Positions 46,601 through 58,213 of a DNA stretch of 64,000 nucleotides are shown here, in pieces. Location: NCBI GenBank assembly GCA_019426215.1, contig CM033394.1:38872423-38936422 (forward strand), in the 5' to 3' direction. The notes beneath the pieces are model-generated. The model saw only the letters and a list, made by a program, of their open reading frames with translations, ran no database searches and was not told the origin of the DNA. Position 1 is the stretch's first letter. Each line of letters opens with the position of its first letter. A program made the position numbers and the translations under genes. Source of the stretch: Buddleja alternifolia (Eukaryota; Streptophyta; Magnoliopsida; Lamiales; Scrophulariaceae).

Positions 46601-49340
46601 CGTTTTATATTCTTTGGCTCCATGAGCGCTAGTGGGGTGTTTTGTACCCCTTGGTTTCATGGGTGCTAGTGGGGTACTTAGTCATTTTTATGCGCCTTTA
46701 GTAGGATTTCATGAGTGCCAAGAGTGCTAGCCCCTCTAGCGTCTTGCTACACTTGAGCATCACTTACTAGCATCTTTACTTAAAAGACACTAGCATTTTG
46801 TTAGCTAGTTACTTACTAGCGTTTGGAAAGCACTAGCATTTTGCTAGTTCGTTTAAACCCACCAACTTGGGGGTACTTTATATTGAGATTTGTATCCCTC
46901 TAGGTAGATGTATATCCATACATAGGGGTTAAATAGAGGTGGTCGTTAGGCTTCACATTCGGAGTGGGGGTCACCATCCGGAGAGGATGTTGCACCGGGG
47001 CTTAATGCCTCCGGGGTCTTTAACGAGGGCGACCTATGGCTCTTTTGCATACCTCCCATATGTATCCATATACTTTATCGTAGGTTGCTTTTTATTTGTA
47101 CGAATATGAAATAGTCGAACATTAGCAGCATTCTTGCTTTTGACTTAGCACATTTGTGAGCTATTTATTGGCCCTGGCCCCTAGTAAGCTTTGAGTAGGT
47201 CTTTTGTTTTTCTAACCCCGTTGCTTTATGCGCTTTGTCGCGGTGTCAGCGGTGGCATTACTTGTTAGCGCCATGTAATGCCAATCGGTGCCCATGGTGG
47301 CATTACTGTGCTCATGGCACGTTTTATTGTTCCTACCCCCATGATTTGATTTGGTGGGTGGACATCCGATTTTGGTAGGTGGACACTTAGCGCCTTATGC
47401 CAATGGTTGCCTGTCCCCCATGCCTTAGCATTTTTCATTGAGAAATACTTGGAGTAGTGAGACATCTTTTTTGCTAATGAGGGGCTAATTTTGATCTTGA
47501 TTATGCCTTATACTTATAACTTTTGAGCAAGTGGTGTGGTTTATGACACTAGTGGCCACTTTTTATGTGGAGGCTTGGGTTGCCTCTCTATTTTTATTCT
47601 TAGTGTGACATTGGTCGTCACTTATTTTTAACTGTGTAATCTCCATCCAGAACCTTAGTGGGAGGGGGGATCCTCTGTGGAACCTCGACCTCTCTTAGTA
47701 TTGCTGGAAGGATTATCGAGTGGACTATCCTCGTTTGAGTCTTTGGTAGCTAGGGGGAATTTTGTCATTCCACCCATATTGACCTCTAACGGGGTCAAGG
47801 ATAATTTGTTAATGCCTTTATTGGAGGCGTTTCTGGCTCCAAGGCATGAGTTTCAGCTTTGGTACTTTGCTATTCCAACGCATTGTTGGTGGTTTTTTCA
47901 CCTGTGGTGGTTTTTTCACTAGCTAGTCATTTGCTACTATTGGATAGCTATTCGTTCGCCAGCTATATTTGGTGGGTGGATAATTATGGTGGGTGAACTT
48001 AGCACCTCATAACGTTCCCTGCCCCCCATTCTTTAGTGTATTTGCATGGTTAACACCTTAGGGAGTAAGGATTGTACGGCGTAGATGTCATCTTTTGCTA
48101 GAGAAGGGCTAACTTAGAGCTTGGTCGCACCCTTTATTTATGTCTTTTGAGTAAGTGGCATTTGATTGTGCCTAGCAAGACTATATTTTGTCTGCTCATT
48201 TTGCCATAGTACCTTGTGCTTCATGAGCACTAGTTTAGGTACTTAGCCATTTTAACACGCCGTTGGAGGGATTCAATGATTGGTAGGGGGCGATGCCTCT
48301 TGGGCATTTTTGCTGTATTTGAATTCACTTATTAGCAATTTGCCTTTTAAATGCTGAAAATTGCTTGGCCTTGAAATATCAAATTTCCATGGCATTTGCG
48401 TATTAGCTAGCTAGCCTTTACCTATTAACTAGTTACAAGCTAGCTATTAGTTCACTAGCTAGTCGTTTACTGCTACTTGATTGCCATTCGTTTGCTAGCT
48501 AGCTGTTTGTTTATTCCATTCCTACTTCCTCATTACTTGCCCCACTACTCCTCAGTATGTGAATCATATTCTGGAGTAAGTTACCAAGTGGTGTTTCTTT
48601 GACACCAGGGGGTTAGGGATGGTTCCTTGATGATGATGAGAGCTCTAGGCTTGGTTCCTCGAACGCCGACCCCTGTGATTTTGCAAACTGATGCCCTGAG
48701 GTTTTTAGCCTCGCAAGTTTTCACTAGGGTGACCTCTGTCTTTATTTTAGGAGGCTTGGATAGCCACTAGTGTTCATGATGTTAGGAGGCTTTCATAGCC
48801 TCTAATGTTCATCGTTCGGCGCATGAAGTGAAATATCACCCTAGACACATTGATATGAGGTGAGCTATCACCCTTGTTATGTTTGTATGAGGTGAGTTAT
48901 CACCTTAGTTATATTGTTATGATTTCGGTGTAGATTCCATGTCGGAGGGGGGGTTGTTTTTAAAACCTCATACCCTCTCGGTAATGCTGGAGGGATCATT
49001 AGGTGGGCTAGTCTAAACCCCTGTTATATTTTTTTGAATGAGTGGTGTGGGTTTTTGATATTTGCAGACACTTATTAGTGATGGCTTGGTTGCCTCTTAT
49101 TTGTTTATTTTTGCATAATCTCGTTCCAGAACCTTAATGGGAGTTTGGAGACCTTTCGTGGGTCCTCAACCTCTCTCGATGTTTCAGGAGGGATTATGGG
49201 GTAGCCCATCCTCGTGCGAGTCTTTGACAGCAGGGGGAATTTTCGTGGTGCCACCCATATTGACCTCTAGTGGGGTCGCAGGAAATTTATAGCGCCTCTA
49301 ATGGAAACTTGATTAGCTCCCAGGGGTCGTATTGGTATTT
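46601..49340. repeat. Diverged direct-repeat block of unknown class
   Basis: Long, old duplications: about 46610-46800 with 48200-48420; 47340-47545 with 47965-48170; 47545-47830 with 49040-49330. The last pair shares CCAGAACCTTA, GGGGGAATTTT and CCACCCATATTGACCTCTA. A 32-base unit is repeated three times at 48823-48918 (ATGAGGTGAGYTATCACC core). No coding region longer than about 80 codons, no domain. Confidence 0.7.
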
Positions 49341-49666
49341 TTATGTCCCCACTATGTGGGTGAAACACTTAAGTATTTAAGGTCTTTTGTCAACATATCA
49401 ACATAATAAAGATGCTATAAGCATTCAAGCATATGTTTGACCAGTGGCCAATAGTACCAAGTGTTAGCAGCAGTTATAATGGTAACACGTCTAGTAGCCA
49501 AAATAAACTAAGTAATGGATTTTTGAAATAGTTTCGGTCGGAAGCAGTGATTCTGAAAGGCTTTTGTTTTGGGTGTTGTTAAATCAACCTTCGTTAATGT
49601 CATACTCTTTTGTATGACGCGAAATGCCTGTTATTTAAACAAGCCTAGCATATCTCGCTGCATAAA
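49341..49666. other. Unassigned sequence before copia C
   Basis: No feature recognised. Confidence 0.4.
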
Positions 49667-52600
49667 TGTTGGGGAAAAATTGCATAAAATCAAATAACGC
49701 AGCGGAAGAATATATATATTTAAATCTCGTGGCTCATCTCTATTTCTCGTATTTAAATTGGGTTTCGAATTCAATTACCGTTCTTCGCATATGTTGAATT
49801 CTGAACCAGCTTTGCAATCCCTTCTTGAACAGCAAATCCTTTGCTGTCTCTAAATTGCCACGCCAGAGTCAAAAGCGAAAATCTTCTTCTTTTCTCTTGA
49901 GGGAGACGGCTAGAGAGAGAGAGAGAGAGAGGGGATGGAGTGTTTTGACTTGGAGAGAAAGTTATATGTTAATCACTTGGTTAATTTTCTCTAAGTAGTA
50001 TATTTATACTACAATGAACAATAACCAAGGCCAAACACTCCCACATGGACACCCATTTTGAGGCTTTTAAAGCCTTCGGGCTTTAGCCTATTATGCTATT
50101 TAATTAATTAAATAATTAATATTATTTATCCAATAAATAAATTGTTAGGAATTTCATGTTAGATGTGTTGATGATGACAAGATAGGATTTTATGTTAGAC
50201 CCCAAATACAATGTAAGTTTCTGTTTTCATAGATCTATGTATAAGCGTTCGAAAGTTTGTAATTTTATTTAGGCTTGTAATTTTTATCTTTATAGATTTT
50301 AGACTAAGTAGTAGATACCGAATTGCTAATAGAATTCTAGGCGAGTCTATTAGAGAAGAAGTTGAAGATCAGTGTCTGAAGTTAAATGAAGATTTGTTCT
50401 TAGCAACTGTCAAACGCTAAAGGACTATTTCAGGATCAAGCGCACAAAGCACTTCAGCGATCAGTATCAGATTCACCTGAAATAAATCCTCAAGTCATGA
50501 AGGACTTAAATTCAACCATTCAACGGACATTTATTTCCAATGGGAAATAAATTCAAATGCATTAAATGTCTGATAAGTGCATTAAATATGATAAGCTATT
50601 ATGACTTGTAGACAAGCCACCTTTTGACTAGACTGTCAGAATTTCAGAGTTCAAAGCTGCTCCCGTCTAATCGAAACCAGCAGGACTTCAGGAATGTCAG
50701 AGAAAAAGTATAATCACACGCCACGTGAAAGGCACGCTCCTACATGTGTCCAACGGACATAATTCCAAGAAATTGCCCCTAAATACCTCACTCCAGCCAA
50801 CCTTCAGAGACACACATACATACATGCACAAGAAAAAGCTTAGAAACTCCATAGCCAAAATTCTTCAAGCTTTTTACATACATTCCACACAGTCACAAAT
50901 ATCTCAAACATCTTCCAAAGAAGAAACCTAAACTCTTACTGAGATATTCCAAGTTGTTTGATCTTTCCAAAAACAAACAAACCCATGTGATAAAACCCTC
51001 AACCTTTCATCTGAGTGACAAAGTTGTTGAAACCTCTTACAAGCAGTATTTCTGAGTGAGAGAAGTTTGTAGAAGATCTTCATTGGTGTTGAAATTTGTG
51101 TGATCAAGGAGTCCGAGATCATTTTCACCTATTTACTACCTTGTAGAAGATTCTGTGTGATTCTTTGATAATCAACTTAGTAAATTTCCTCCAAGTGAAA
51201 AAGGAGAAGAAGGACGTAGCTGGGATTACATCACCCAGTGAACCTTACAATTTCTTGTGCCATTTACTTTCATTATTGTCTTGTTTTTTATTATACTATT
51301 TATTCTGAAAAAGATAAGCTAATCTGATAAGCGACTATTTAATTAAAACGAACGCTAAAGCTTTAAAATCATTTCTGTTGTGCTAACCCTGATTAAGCGA
51401 TCTAAGCATTACCTTACTTTGGTAAATTGCCGAAATCACTAAGTCTAAGTTATCTTTACTGTAGCGTCTGACCCAAGCGCTAAGCTTCCTAAGCGTTCTA
51501 ACCTTTAAAAGTGATACGAAATTTTTGAAGTCAAAAAAGACTTCAGGATCTATTCAACCCCCCCTTCTAGACCTTTCCGTATGCCACTTGGGACCACCAT
51601 AAATTAATTAAATAATCAATTAAATCCATGTTAATTTTATAATTGAATTCCTCTAAGGAATTAATTAATTCCTTAACTTAATTAGTTAATAAAATCATCT
51701 AATGATTACTTAATTAATCACGATATCCAATACCGAAAATTTTCTCAAGTCTTTTTCCATGATTTTCCTTTTGTACTTCCTTTAAGCGCGACTCTTTAGG
51801 TTCATCTCAAATGGCAATTGATCGGAAACCAAAAAGATGTGAGTAACACCTAGCTAGTCACGTGGCTCACATCGTATCCCAATTGAGAACGAATGAATAG
51901 GATCATTCCAAACCATATACGCTGTGAATACCGTACGAGTATAAACCTTTTATTCTTATATCTCAGTCAAGTGAGAGTCATGGTTTTAGTCAAACTCACA
52001 TAACTTGACCATATGCTTAGCTCATAATGAGTCGAGGTCATTTTTTGCTTTGTCCAAAGACTTTTAACCTCACTAATTCATGACTACATAGGATATTTAG
52101 CTCATTCACTTATGAGAGAATAAATCCCATTTTGCTAATCAGTTAACAATGTTACTTGCCCATCAAGTCGCACTTCGAGGTCGATCCCACCAAAGGTTGA
52201 TTTGGATTTAACTACTCTAATGACAGACTTGATGTCACAAGTACATCTTCAACTCGATTCCTCAGGCCTAAGGTTCACGCGTACCTATCATAACTTATCA
52301 GTTTCATCATTGACTGTCGGTGAGTGAATACCCATGTGATGAAACCAATGCAAGCCGTGTTCAAGCATATTAGTCCAACTGATATGTCCATGACATAAGT
52401 TCCCACTATCATTCCCATAGTGTTCGACTAGCACTTTCTCTGTCAAAACTTATATCATGCTAGTGCTTGTTCTGTATTGATGTCCAGTCAAATACTTTCT
52501 TAGACTTGCGAACCCTTAGAGAATAAGGATCAAACCCTTCTAGTACCATTCTTTCTATCCCATAGGAAGTAGAAGTTTTGCCTTATTCTCAAGGAATTTA

Positions 52601-52743
52601 CGTTGTTTACTAACACCTTACAAATGTCTATAAGAAAACAACAAGATAATGACTTATATATAATAAAAAGATATTGTTTAGTTACAAGTCAATGCCCTAT
52701 AAATCTATCCTCTTTATGGCATTTGAGGTCATACACTCTAACA
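49667..52743 (-). repeat. 3' LTR of copia C, interrupted by a solo LTR
   Basis: TGTTGGGG at 49667 to CTCTAACA at 52743. Without the insertion (50143-51599 plus one 5-base duplication) it is about 1615 bases, close to the 1598-base LTR of B. A TATAAATA box on - lies at 50001-50008. Confidence 0.88.
50143..51599 (+). mobile_element. Sirevirus solo LTR with perfect TAAAT duplication
   Basis: 1457 bases, TGTTAGGAATTTCATG to TTGGGACCACCA, flanked by TAAAT on both sides (50138-50142, 51600-51604). It matches the 3' LTR of element D (56467-57970) along its length but in the opposite orientation. A solo LTR with intact duplications arises by recombination between the LTRs of one full insertion. The TATAAATA box of D is CCTAAATA here (near 50778). 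The ORF at 50725-50931 is not considered coding. Confidence 0.92.
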
Positions 52744-52755
52744 ATCTCCCACTTG

Positions 52756-53985
52756 CACTCAATGCCATTTGCTATGGTATATAATACCCATCCCTTCGAG
52801 ATGTTTTTCTAGCACTGCCTGTGCCAATGGCTTAGTCAATGGATCAGCGACATTGACAGCTGAGGCTATTTTCAGAACAGATATTTCTCCTCGTGCAACG
52901 ATCTCTCTTATGATGTGTTTGGACTTGTTGTGAGACCTAGGTTCCTTTGCTTGCACTATTGTTCCAGTGTTTTCACAATAAAGTGGCAACGAGAGCTTTA
53001 TTCTAGGAACCACTTGAAGTTATTCTATGAACTTCCTTATCCAAACAACCTCTTTAGCGACCTCAAAAGCAGCTATGTACTCAGTGTTTGTAGTGGAATC
53101 CACGGTTGTGCTTTGCTTGGAAATTTTCCAAGTCACCGCCCCACCATTGAGGGTGAATACGAATCCTGAGGTGGATTTTCGGTCATCGATATCAGATTGA
53201 AAATCCAAATCAGTGTACCCGTCCACTCTCAGGCTACCACTCCCATAGATGAGAATCATATCATTGGTTCTTTTCAGATACTTTAGGATATTCTTCATAG
53301 CTATCCAATGTTCCTTGCCCAGGTTTGCTTGAAATCGAATAACAACGCTTACCGAATAAGCAATGTCAGGTCTAGTACACAACATTGCATACATCAGGCT
53401 ACACACTGCTGATGCATAGGGTACAGTGCTCATTTCCTTTCTATCTTCCTCACTTTGAGGACACATAGATTTTGAGAGATGTATCCCATGTCTCATTGGC
53501 AGGAACCCTTTCTTAGAATCCTCTATCCTATATCTCTTTAGGACCTTTTTTAAGTAAAGGGCTTGAGAGAGCCCTATCATTCTATTTGTTCGATCTCTGT
53601 AGATTCGAATCCCTAGAATATAAGTTGCCTCTCCCAAGTCTTTCATGGAGAAAGTACTCGGAAGCCACTTCTTTATAGTGGTGAGCATTCCTCTATCATT
53701 AACTATCAGTAATATGTCATCTACATTTAAGAAGAGGAATGTTACCTTGCTCCCATTAACCTTCTTGTAAACACATGGCTCGTCTTCGTTCTTGATGAAG
53801 TCAAATCCTTTGACAGTCTCATCAAAACGTAGATTCCAGCTACGGGATGATTGCTTGAGTCCATAAATGGATCTCTCAAGCTTACACACCTTATGAGTAT
53901 GCTCCTTGGATACAAAACCTTTAGGTTGTTCCATATAGATATCATCTTCTAGGAATCCATTTAGGAAAGTAGTTTTGACTTCCAT
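52756..53985 (-). pseudogene. pol: Copia C pol: reverse transcriptase and RNase H
   Basis: The frame at 53020-53985 runs from MEVKTTFLNGFLEDDIYMEQ through FLFLNVDDILLIVND, where the YVDD Tyr is Asn, to the RNase H start GYTDLDFQSD and STTVDSTTNTEYIAA. The rest of RNase H (ENTGTIVQAKEPRSHNKSKH, ADPLTKPLAQAV) is in the frame at 52759-53013, ending in TGA after HSKWH. One break near 53015 separates them. It is the longest uninterrupted RT of the three family members, yet catalytically altered. Confidence 0.88.
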
Positions 53986-53988
53986 TTG

Positions 53989-55461
53989 TCATATTTCATA
54001 GTCTAGGTGTGCTGCTATTGCAAGTAGAATCCTTATTGATTTGATCATAGCCACTGGCGAAAAGGTTTCTTGGTAGTCAATATCTTCTTTTTGACTATAC
54101 CCTTTCGCCACTAGCCTGGCTTTGTAGGTGTCAACCTTACCATCAACATCATTTATTCTCTTGTAAATCCATTTACACCTGATTGGTTTTACCCCTTCAG
54201 GTTGGTCCACAATTTTCCGAACTTGGTTTGTATGCATCGAATCGATCTCAGTTTGCATAGCTTCACGCCATCTAGTAGCATCCACATACACCATGGACTG
54301 ATCAAAAGTAGAGGGATCATCTCCATGATCCTCCTCTAATACAGAATGAAGATCCAGCTCCCTCTGTACTAGATATCCGTACCTCTCAGGTGGTTGAGGT
54401 ACTCTACTTGATCTTCCCGGTTGTGGTTGTGTTACAGAAGGTTCGGTTCTCACTTCATGTGTAGATGTATCCACTGGAATCTCATTTTGTTCTTCTAGAA
54501 CAATCTTTCTACCCGCTCCTCCTTCTTGAATGAACTCATCTTCAAGAAAGTGGGCTTGTAAAGCTACAATGACCCTTTGATCATCGTGCAGGTAAAAGAG
54601 GTATCCCATTGAATCCTCAGGATATCCAACGAAACGTCCCTTCAAGGATCCAGCCTCCAACTTGTCCACTTTGGTCTTTTTGACATAAGTCGGACATCCC
54701 GAAATCTTGATGTGATTTAGATTTGGTTTCCTATTCCTCCATATCTAATAGGGAGTCATACGAACGAACTTGGACGAACATCTATTGAAAATGTGTATAG
54801 CTGTAAGCAGCGCATGACCTCACAGTGAAATGGGTAAGTCAGTGTAGATGAGCATGGAGCGAACCATGTCCAACAAGGTTCGATTCCTTCGCTCTGCTAC
54901 TCCATTTAACTGTGGTGTCGCTGGAGTGAGCTATAATACTATGCCATTGTTTCTGAGGTATATATCAAACTCGTCGCTCATATATTCTCCTCCTCGATCC
55001 GATCGAAGAGTTTTTATATGTTGACCAGTTTGATTTTCCACTAAAGCCTTGAATTCCTTGAACTTTTCAATGGATTCAGACTTATGCCTCATCATGTACA
55101 CTAGACCATATCTTGAATGGTCATCAGTGAAGGTGATGAAGTAAGGGAAACCTCCTCGTGCCATTTCTCCAAATGGACCACAAACATCAGTGTGCACTAA
55201 GCCAAAGATTTGTGAGGCTCTTTCAAAAGTCCATGTGAAGGGGGATCTAGCCATCTTGCCTTTGAGACAAGATTCACAAGTAGGATAGGGATCAAATCCC
55301 AATGGACCGATTAGTCCATCTTTCTCCATTTTGCGAATTTTATGTTCGCCGGCATGGCCTAGTCTAATATGCCAAATCAATCTTTGGTTTATTCCAAACC
55401 TACTACGTTTTCTTTGTATAGTATTCACAGAACACTCATTTTGGACATTAAGGAAATACAA
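53989..55461 (-). pseudogene. pol: Copia C pol: GAG-pre-integrase, integrase and RT start
   Basis: The frame at 54931-55461 starts MYFLNVQNECSVN, then RLGHAGEHKIRKM, CESCLKGKM, HTDVCGPFGEM and LRSDRGGEYM, so the first two integrase acidic residues are kept. Broken frames to 54670 carry the Glu-containing AERRN region. The frame at 53989-54669 has GRFVGYPEDSMGYLFYL, the variable linker and the RT start GKVDTYKARLVAKGYSQ. Protease and gag do not precede it. Confidence 0.87.
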
Positions 55462-56384
55462 TCAAAAGAATTAAACCTAAGCCCATGGATAATGTCACCA
55501 TCATATAATACATGCTCGCAAAAAATAAAGCAATTATGTTGGTGATTAAGTTAATAATTAATTAGCCTAACTAATTAACTTCTTCAATAAAATTCCAAAT
55601 ATTATTGACAATTGTGATAATAAACCATTTAGTGAGAATCTTTTATTTAAATAAATAACTTAATTAAAAAATTCTCCAAGAATCATTAATTAATTATTTC
55701 ACTTAAATAAATAATATTCAATAAAACAATTCGGGCTCGAATTCATCAAATACAAATTACCAACAATTGGCATATTTAAATTCAAGTAATTAGGCCCAAA
55801 ACTAATTTATTGAAAAAGTCCATAATTTTAATTAAAACAATTTGGGCTTATTTAATTAAATTCGGGTCATCATCCTTTTGACCCACCCGGATAACTAAAA
55901 TAGCCAAAAACCCATTTATTTAAAAAAATTAGACCCGACGAAAAATAACGTGACCCGTTAGGACCTGGGTCATACACCCAGGCCCACTAAACAGGGCCCT
56001 CATGCGCTAGGCGCACGGCACGACGTGTGGGCTCACGGCCTATGAGCCTGGGCGCGTGGCCAGGTGTGGCCTGATTCGCACGGCGCCTGCGCGCATGCGC
56101 ACGCGGTGCGCGCAGCGGGTGGCCTGAAGGCCACCAGCAGCGCGCACAGCATGCGCTGTCTGCGCCCAGCGCAGACTGCGCACGTCGTTTCCGTCGCACT
56201 CGTCGTGGGATTTTTCCGACACAATTCTCACAAAAATTAGATTTTTAAATTCACAAGTCATCATACTACAACATACATGAATTAAACGCAGAGAAATCAT
56301 GGATTACTATCTTGAAAAACATATTCAAAACATGCTTCAAAACACATAATCATGTAATCAATTAAATACATAAATCAGAGATTA
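55462..56384 (-). other. Copia C leader with a GC-rich island
   Basis: It matches the leader of A (shared ATACATGCTCGCA, and AT-rich TTAATTAATT stretches). About 55960-56215 is very GC-rich with many GCGCGC and GCGCAC words, next to the primer site. Arg-rich ORFs there (55987-56300) are composition artefacts. Confidence 0.75.
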
Positions 56385-56395
56385 GCTCTGATACA
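56385..56395 (-). other. Primer-binding site of copia C
   Basis: On - TGTATCAGAGCTAATC, one base from the TGGTATCAGAGC consensus. The sequence on its 5' side is not an LTR end but pol. Confidence 0.75.
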
Positions 56396-56466
56396 CATCC
56401 ACCATTGCTTGATCAAAAGTGGAGGGATCATCTCCATGATCCTCCTCTAATACAGAATGAATATCC
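56396..56466 (-). pseudogene. Copia pol fragment fused to the primer site
   Basis: About 70 bases match element C's own pol at 54287-54360 (on - encoding VLEEDHGDDPSTFDQAM). It belongs to another copy whose remainder lies beyond Sirevirus D, outside the window. D inserted into it; the flank is TATCC (56462-56466). Confidence 0.8.
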
Positions 56467-57970
56467 TGGTGGTCCCAAGTGGCATATGAAAGGGTCTAGA
56501 AGGGGGGGTTGAATAGACCCTGAAGTCTTTTTTGACTTCACAAAAATTTTCGTATCACTTTAGAAATTTGAACGCTTGGAAAGCTGAGCGCTTGGGTCAG
56601 ACGCTTCAGAGTAGTTAACTTAGACTTAGTGATTTCAGCAGTTTACCAAAGTAGGGCAACGCTTAGATCGCTTAATCAGGGTTAGCACAGCGGATATGAT
56701 TTTTAGCGTTCTTTTAGATAATTTAATCGCTTTGCAATTTTATTTGTCTTTTTCAGAATAATATAATGTGATGAATATAAGACAATAAAATATAAATGAC
56801 ACAATAATTTGTAAGGTTCACTGGGTGATGTAATCCCAGCTACGTCCTTCTTCTCCTATTTCACTTGGAGGAATTTACTATGATGATTATCAAAGAATCA
56901 CACAGAAACTTCTACAAAATAGTAATGGATGATAATGATCTTGGGCTCCTTGATCACACAGACTTCAGCACCAATGAAGATTGTCTTCTTCAAGCTTCTC
57001 TCACTCAGAAATACTGCCTGAAAGGTTTCAACAACTTTTCTCACTCAGATGAAAGGTTGAGGTTTGTCACTAGGGTTTGTTTGTTTTAGAGAAGATCAAA
57101 CAACTTGGAATATCTCAGTTGGAGTTTGAATTTCTTCTTTGGAAGATATTTGAGATATTTGTGACTGTCTGGAATGTAGATAGAAAGCTTGAAAGGTTTT
57201 GGCTATGTGGTTTCTAAGCTTTTTCCAGAAAGAATGTACGTAAGATTTTTGGCAATAATTTCTCGTATATTCTCGTTGTTATATATTTTGGGTTTTTCTG
57301 GAGCAAGGTATTTATAGGCAATTTCTTGGGATCTGTCCATTGGACACATGTAGAAGCGTGCCTTTCACGTGGCGCGTGATCATACCTAAAGTCTGACATT
57401 CCTGAAAATTCGCTGAATCCGATTGGACGGGAGCAGCTAAAACTTTGAAACTTCTGACAGTCTGGTCAAAAGGTGGCTTGTCCACAAGTCATAGTAGCTT
57501 ATCACATTTAATGCACTTATCAGGCATTTAATGCATTTGAATTTATTTCCCGTTGGAAATAAATGTCCGTTGAATGATTGCATTTAAGTCCTTCATGACT
57601 TGAGGATTTATTTCAGGTGAATCTTACATCCATCGCTTGAGACAATTTGAGCGCTTGATCCATGTATCCTGAAATAGGTTCCTTTAGCGTTTGACGGACG
57701 CTAAGAGACAAATCTTCATCTCTGGTTGACTTCAGACTCTGGTCTTCAACTTCTTCTCAAATAGACTCACCTAGAATTCTACTAGCGATTCAGTTACTAA
57801 GACTTAGTCTAAAATCTACAAAGATAAAAATTACAAGCCTGAACAAAATTACAAACTTTCAAACGCTTAAACAATGATCTAAAGAAAACATAAACTTACA
57901 TTTTATTTGGGGTCTAACAATGAATCCTATCTTGTCATCATCAAAACATCTAACATGAAATTTCCTAACA
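56467..57970 (-). repeat. 3' LTR of Sirevirus D
   Basis: On -, TGTTAGGAAATTTCATG (from 57970) to TTGGGACCACCA (56467), 1504 bases. It carries a TATAAATA box at 57309-57316 and the CCCCCCCTTCTAGACC motif common near Sirevirus LTR 3' ends. The ORFs at 56865-57089 and 57214-57399 are not considered coding. Confidence 0.9.
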
Positions 57971-57990
57971 ATTTCCCCCTTTTTGATGAT
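57971..57990 (-). promoter_or_regulatory. Polypurine tract of Sirevirus D
   Basis: On - CATCAAAAAGGGGGAAAT directly abuts the LTR start; it is the plus-strand primer. Confidence 0.85.
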
Positions 57991-58213
57991 GTCAAGACTT
58001 TAACTTTTGTAACTCTAGTTACTAAAGAGAAAAGCCCAAATGAATATAAGTTAGCGTTCAAAAAGTTAGTAAGGTTAGCTAAAGTTAGATTAGCTTCAAC
58101 AAGATGTTTCAGCGATAAATCATTCATATATTGAAAGAATAAACATACATGATTTATACTGAAAAAAAAAGCAAGTACAAAAAAAAAATAAAAAATAAAA
58201 ATAAAAGATTCAT
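57991..58213 (-). other. 3' untranslated segment of Sirevirus D
   Basis: It contains an A/T-only stretch at about 58160-58205 just after the second ORF stop. No coding region. Confidence 0.5.

Larger units (their letters stand above)
49667..56395 (-). mobile_element. Copia element C, minus strand, deletion derivative
   Basis: On -, a primer site (near 56385-56395), leader, then pol from GAG-pre-integrase to RNase H, polypurine tract and 3' LTR. Gag and protease are missing between leader and pol (near 55461). The 5' LTR is missing too: a piece of another copia pol is fused directly to the primer site. It is of the same family as A and B. Its LTR has been hit by a Sirevirus solo LTR. Confidence 0.86.

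Noticed and set aside
55987..56300. Arg/Ala-rich ORFs near 56.0-56.3 kb.
   Set aside because: Product of the GC-rich leader island of copia C.
56865..57089. 74-codon ORF in the Sirevirus LTR.
   Set aside because: The corresponding stretch of the solo LTR is on the opposite strand and not kept open; no domain.
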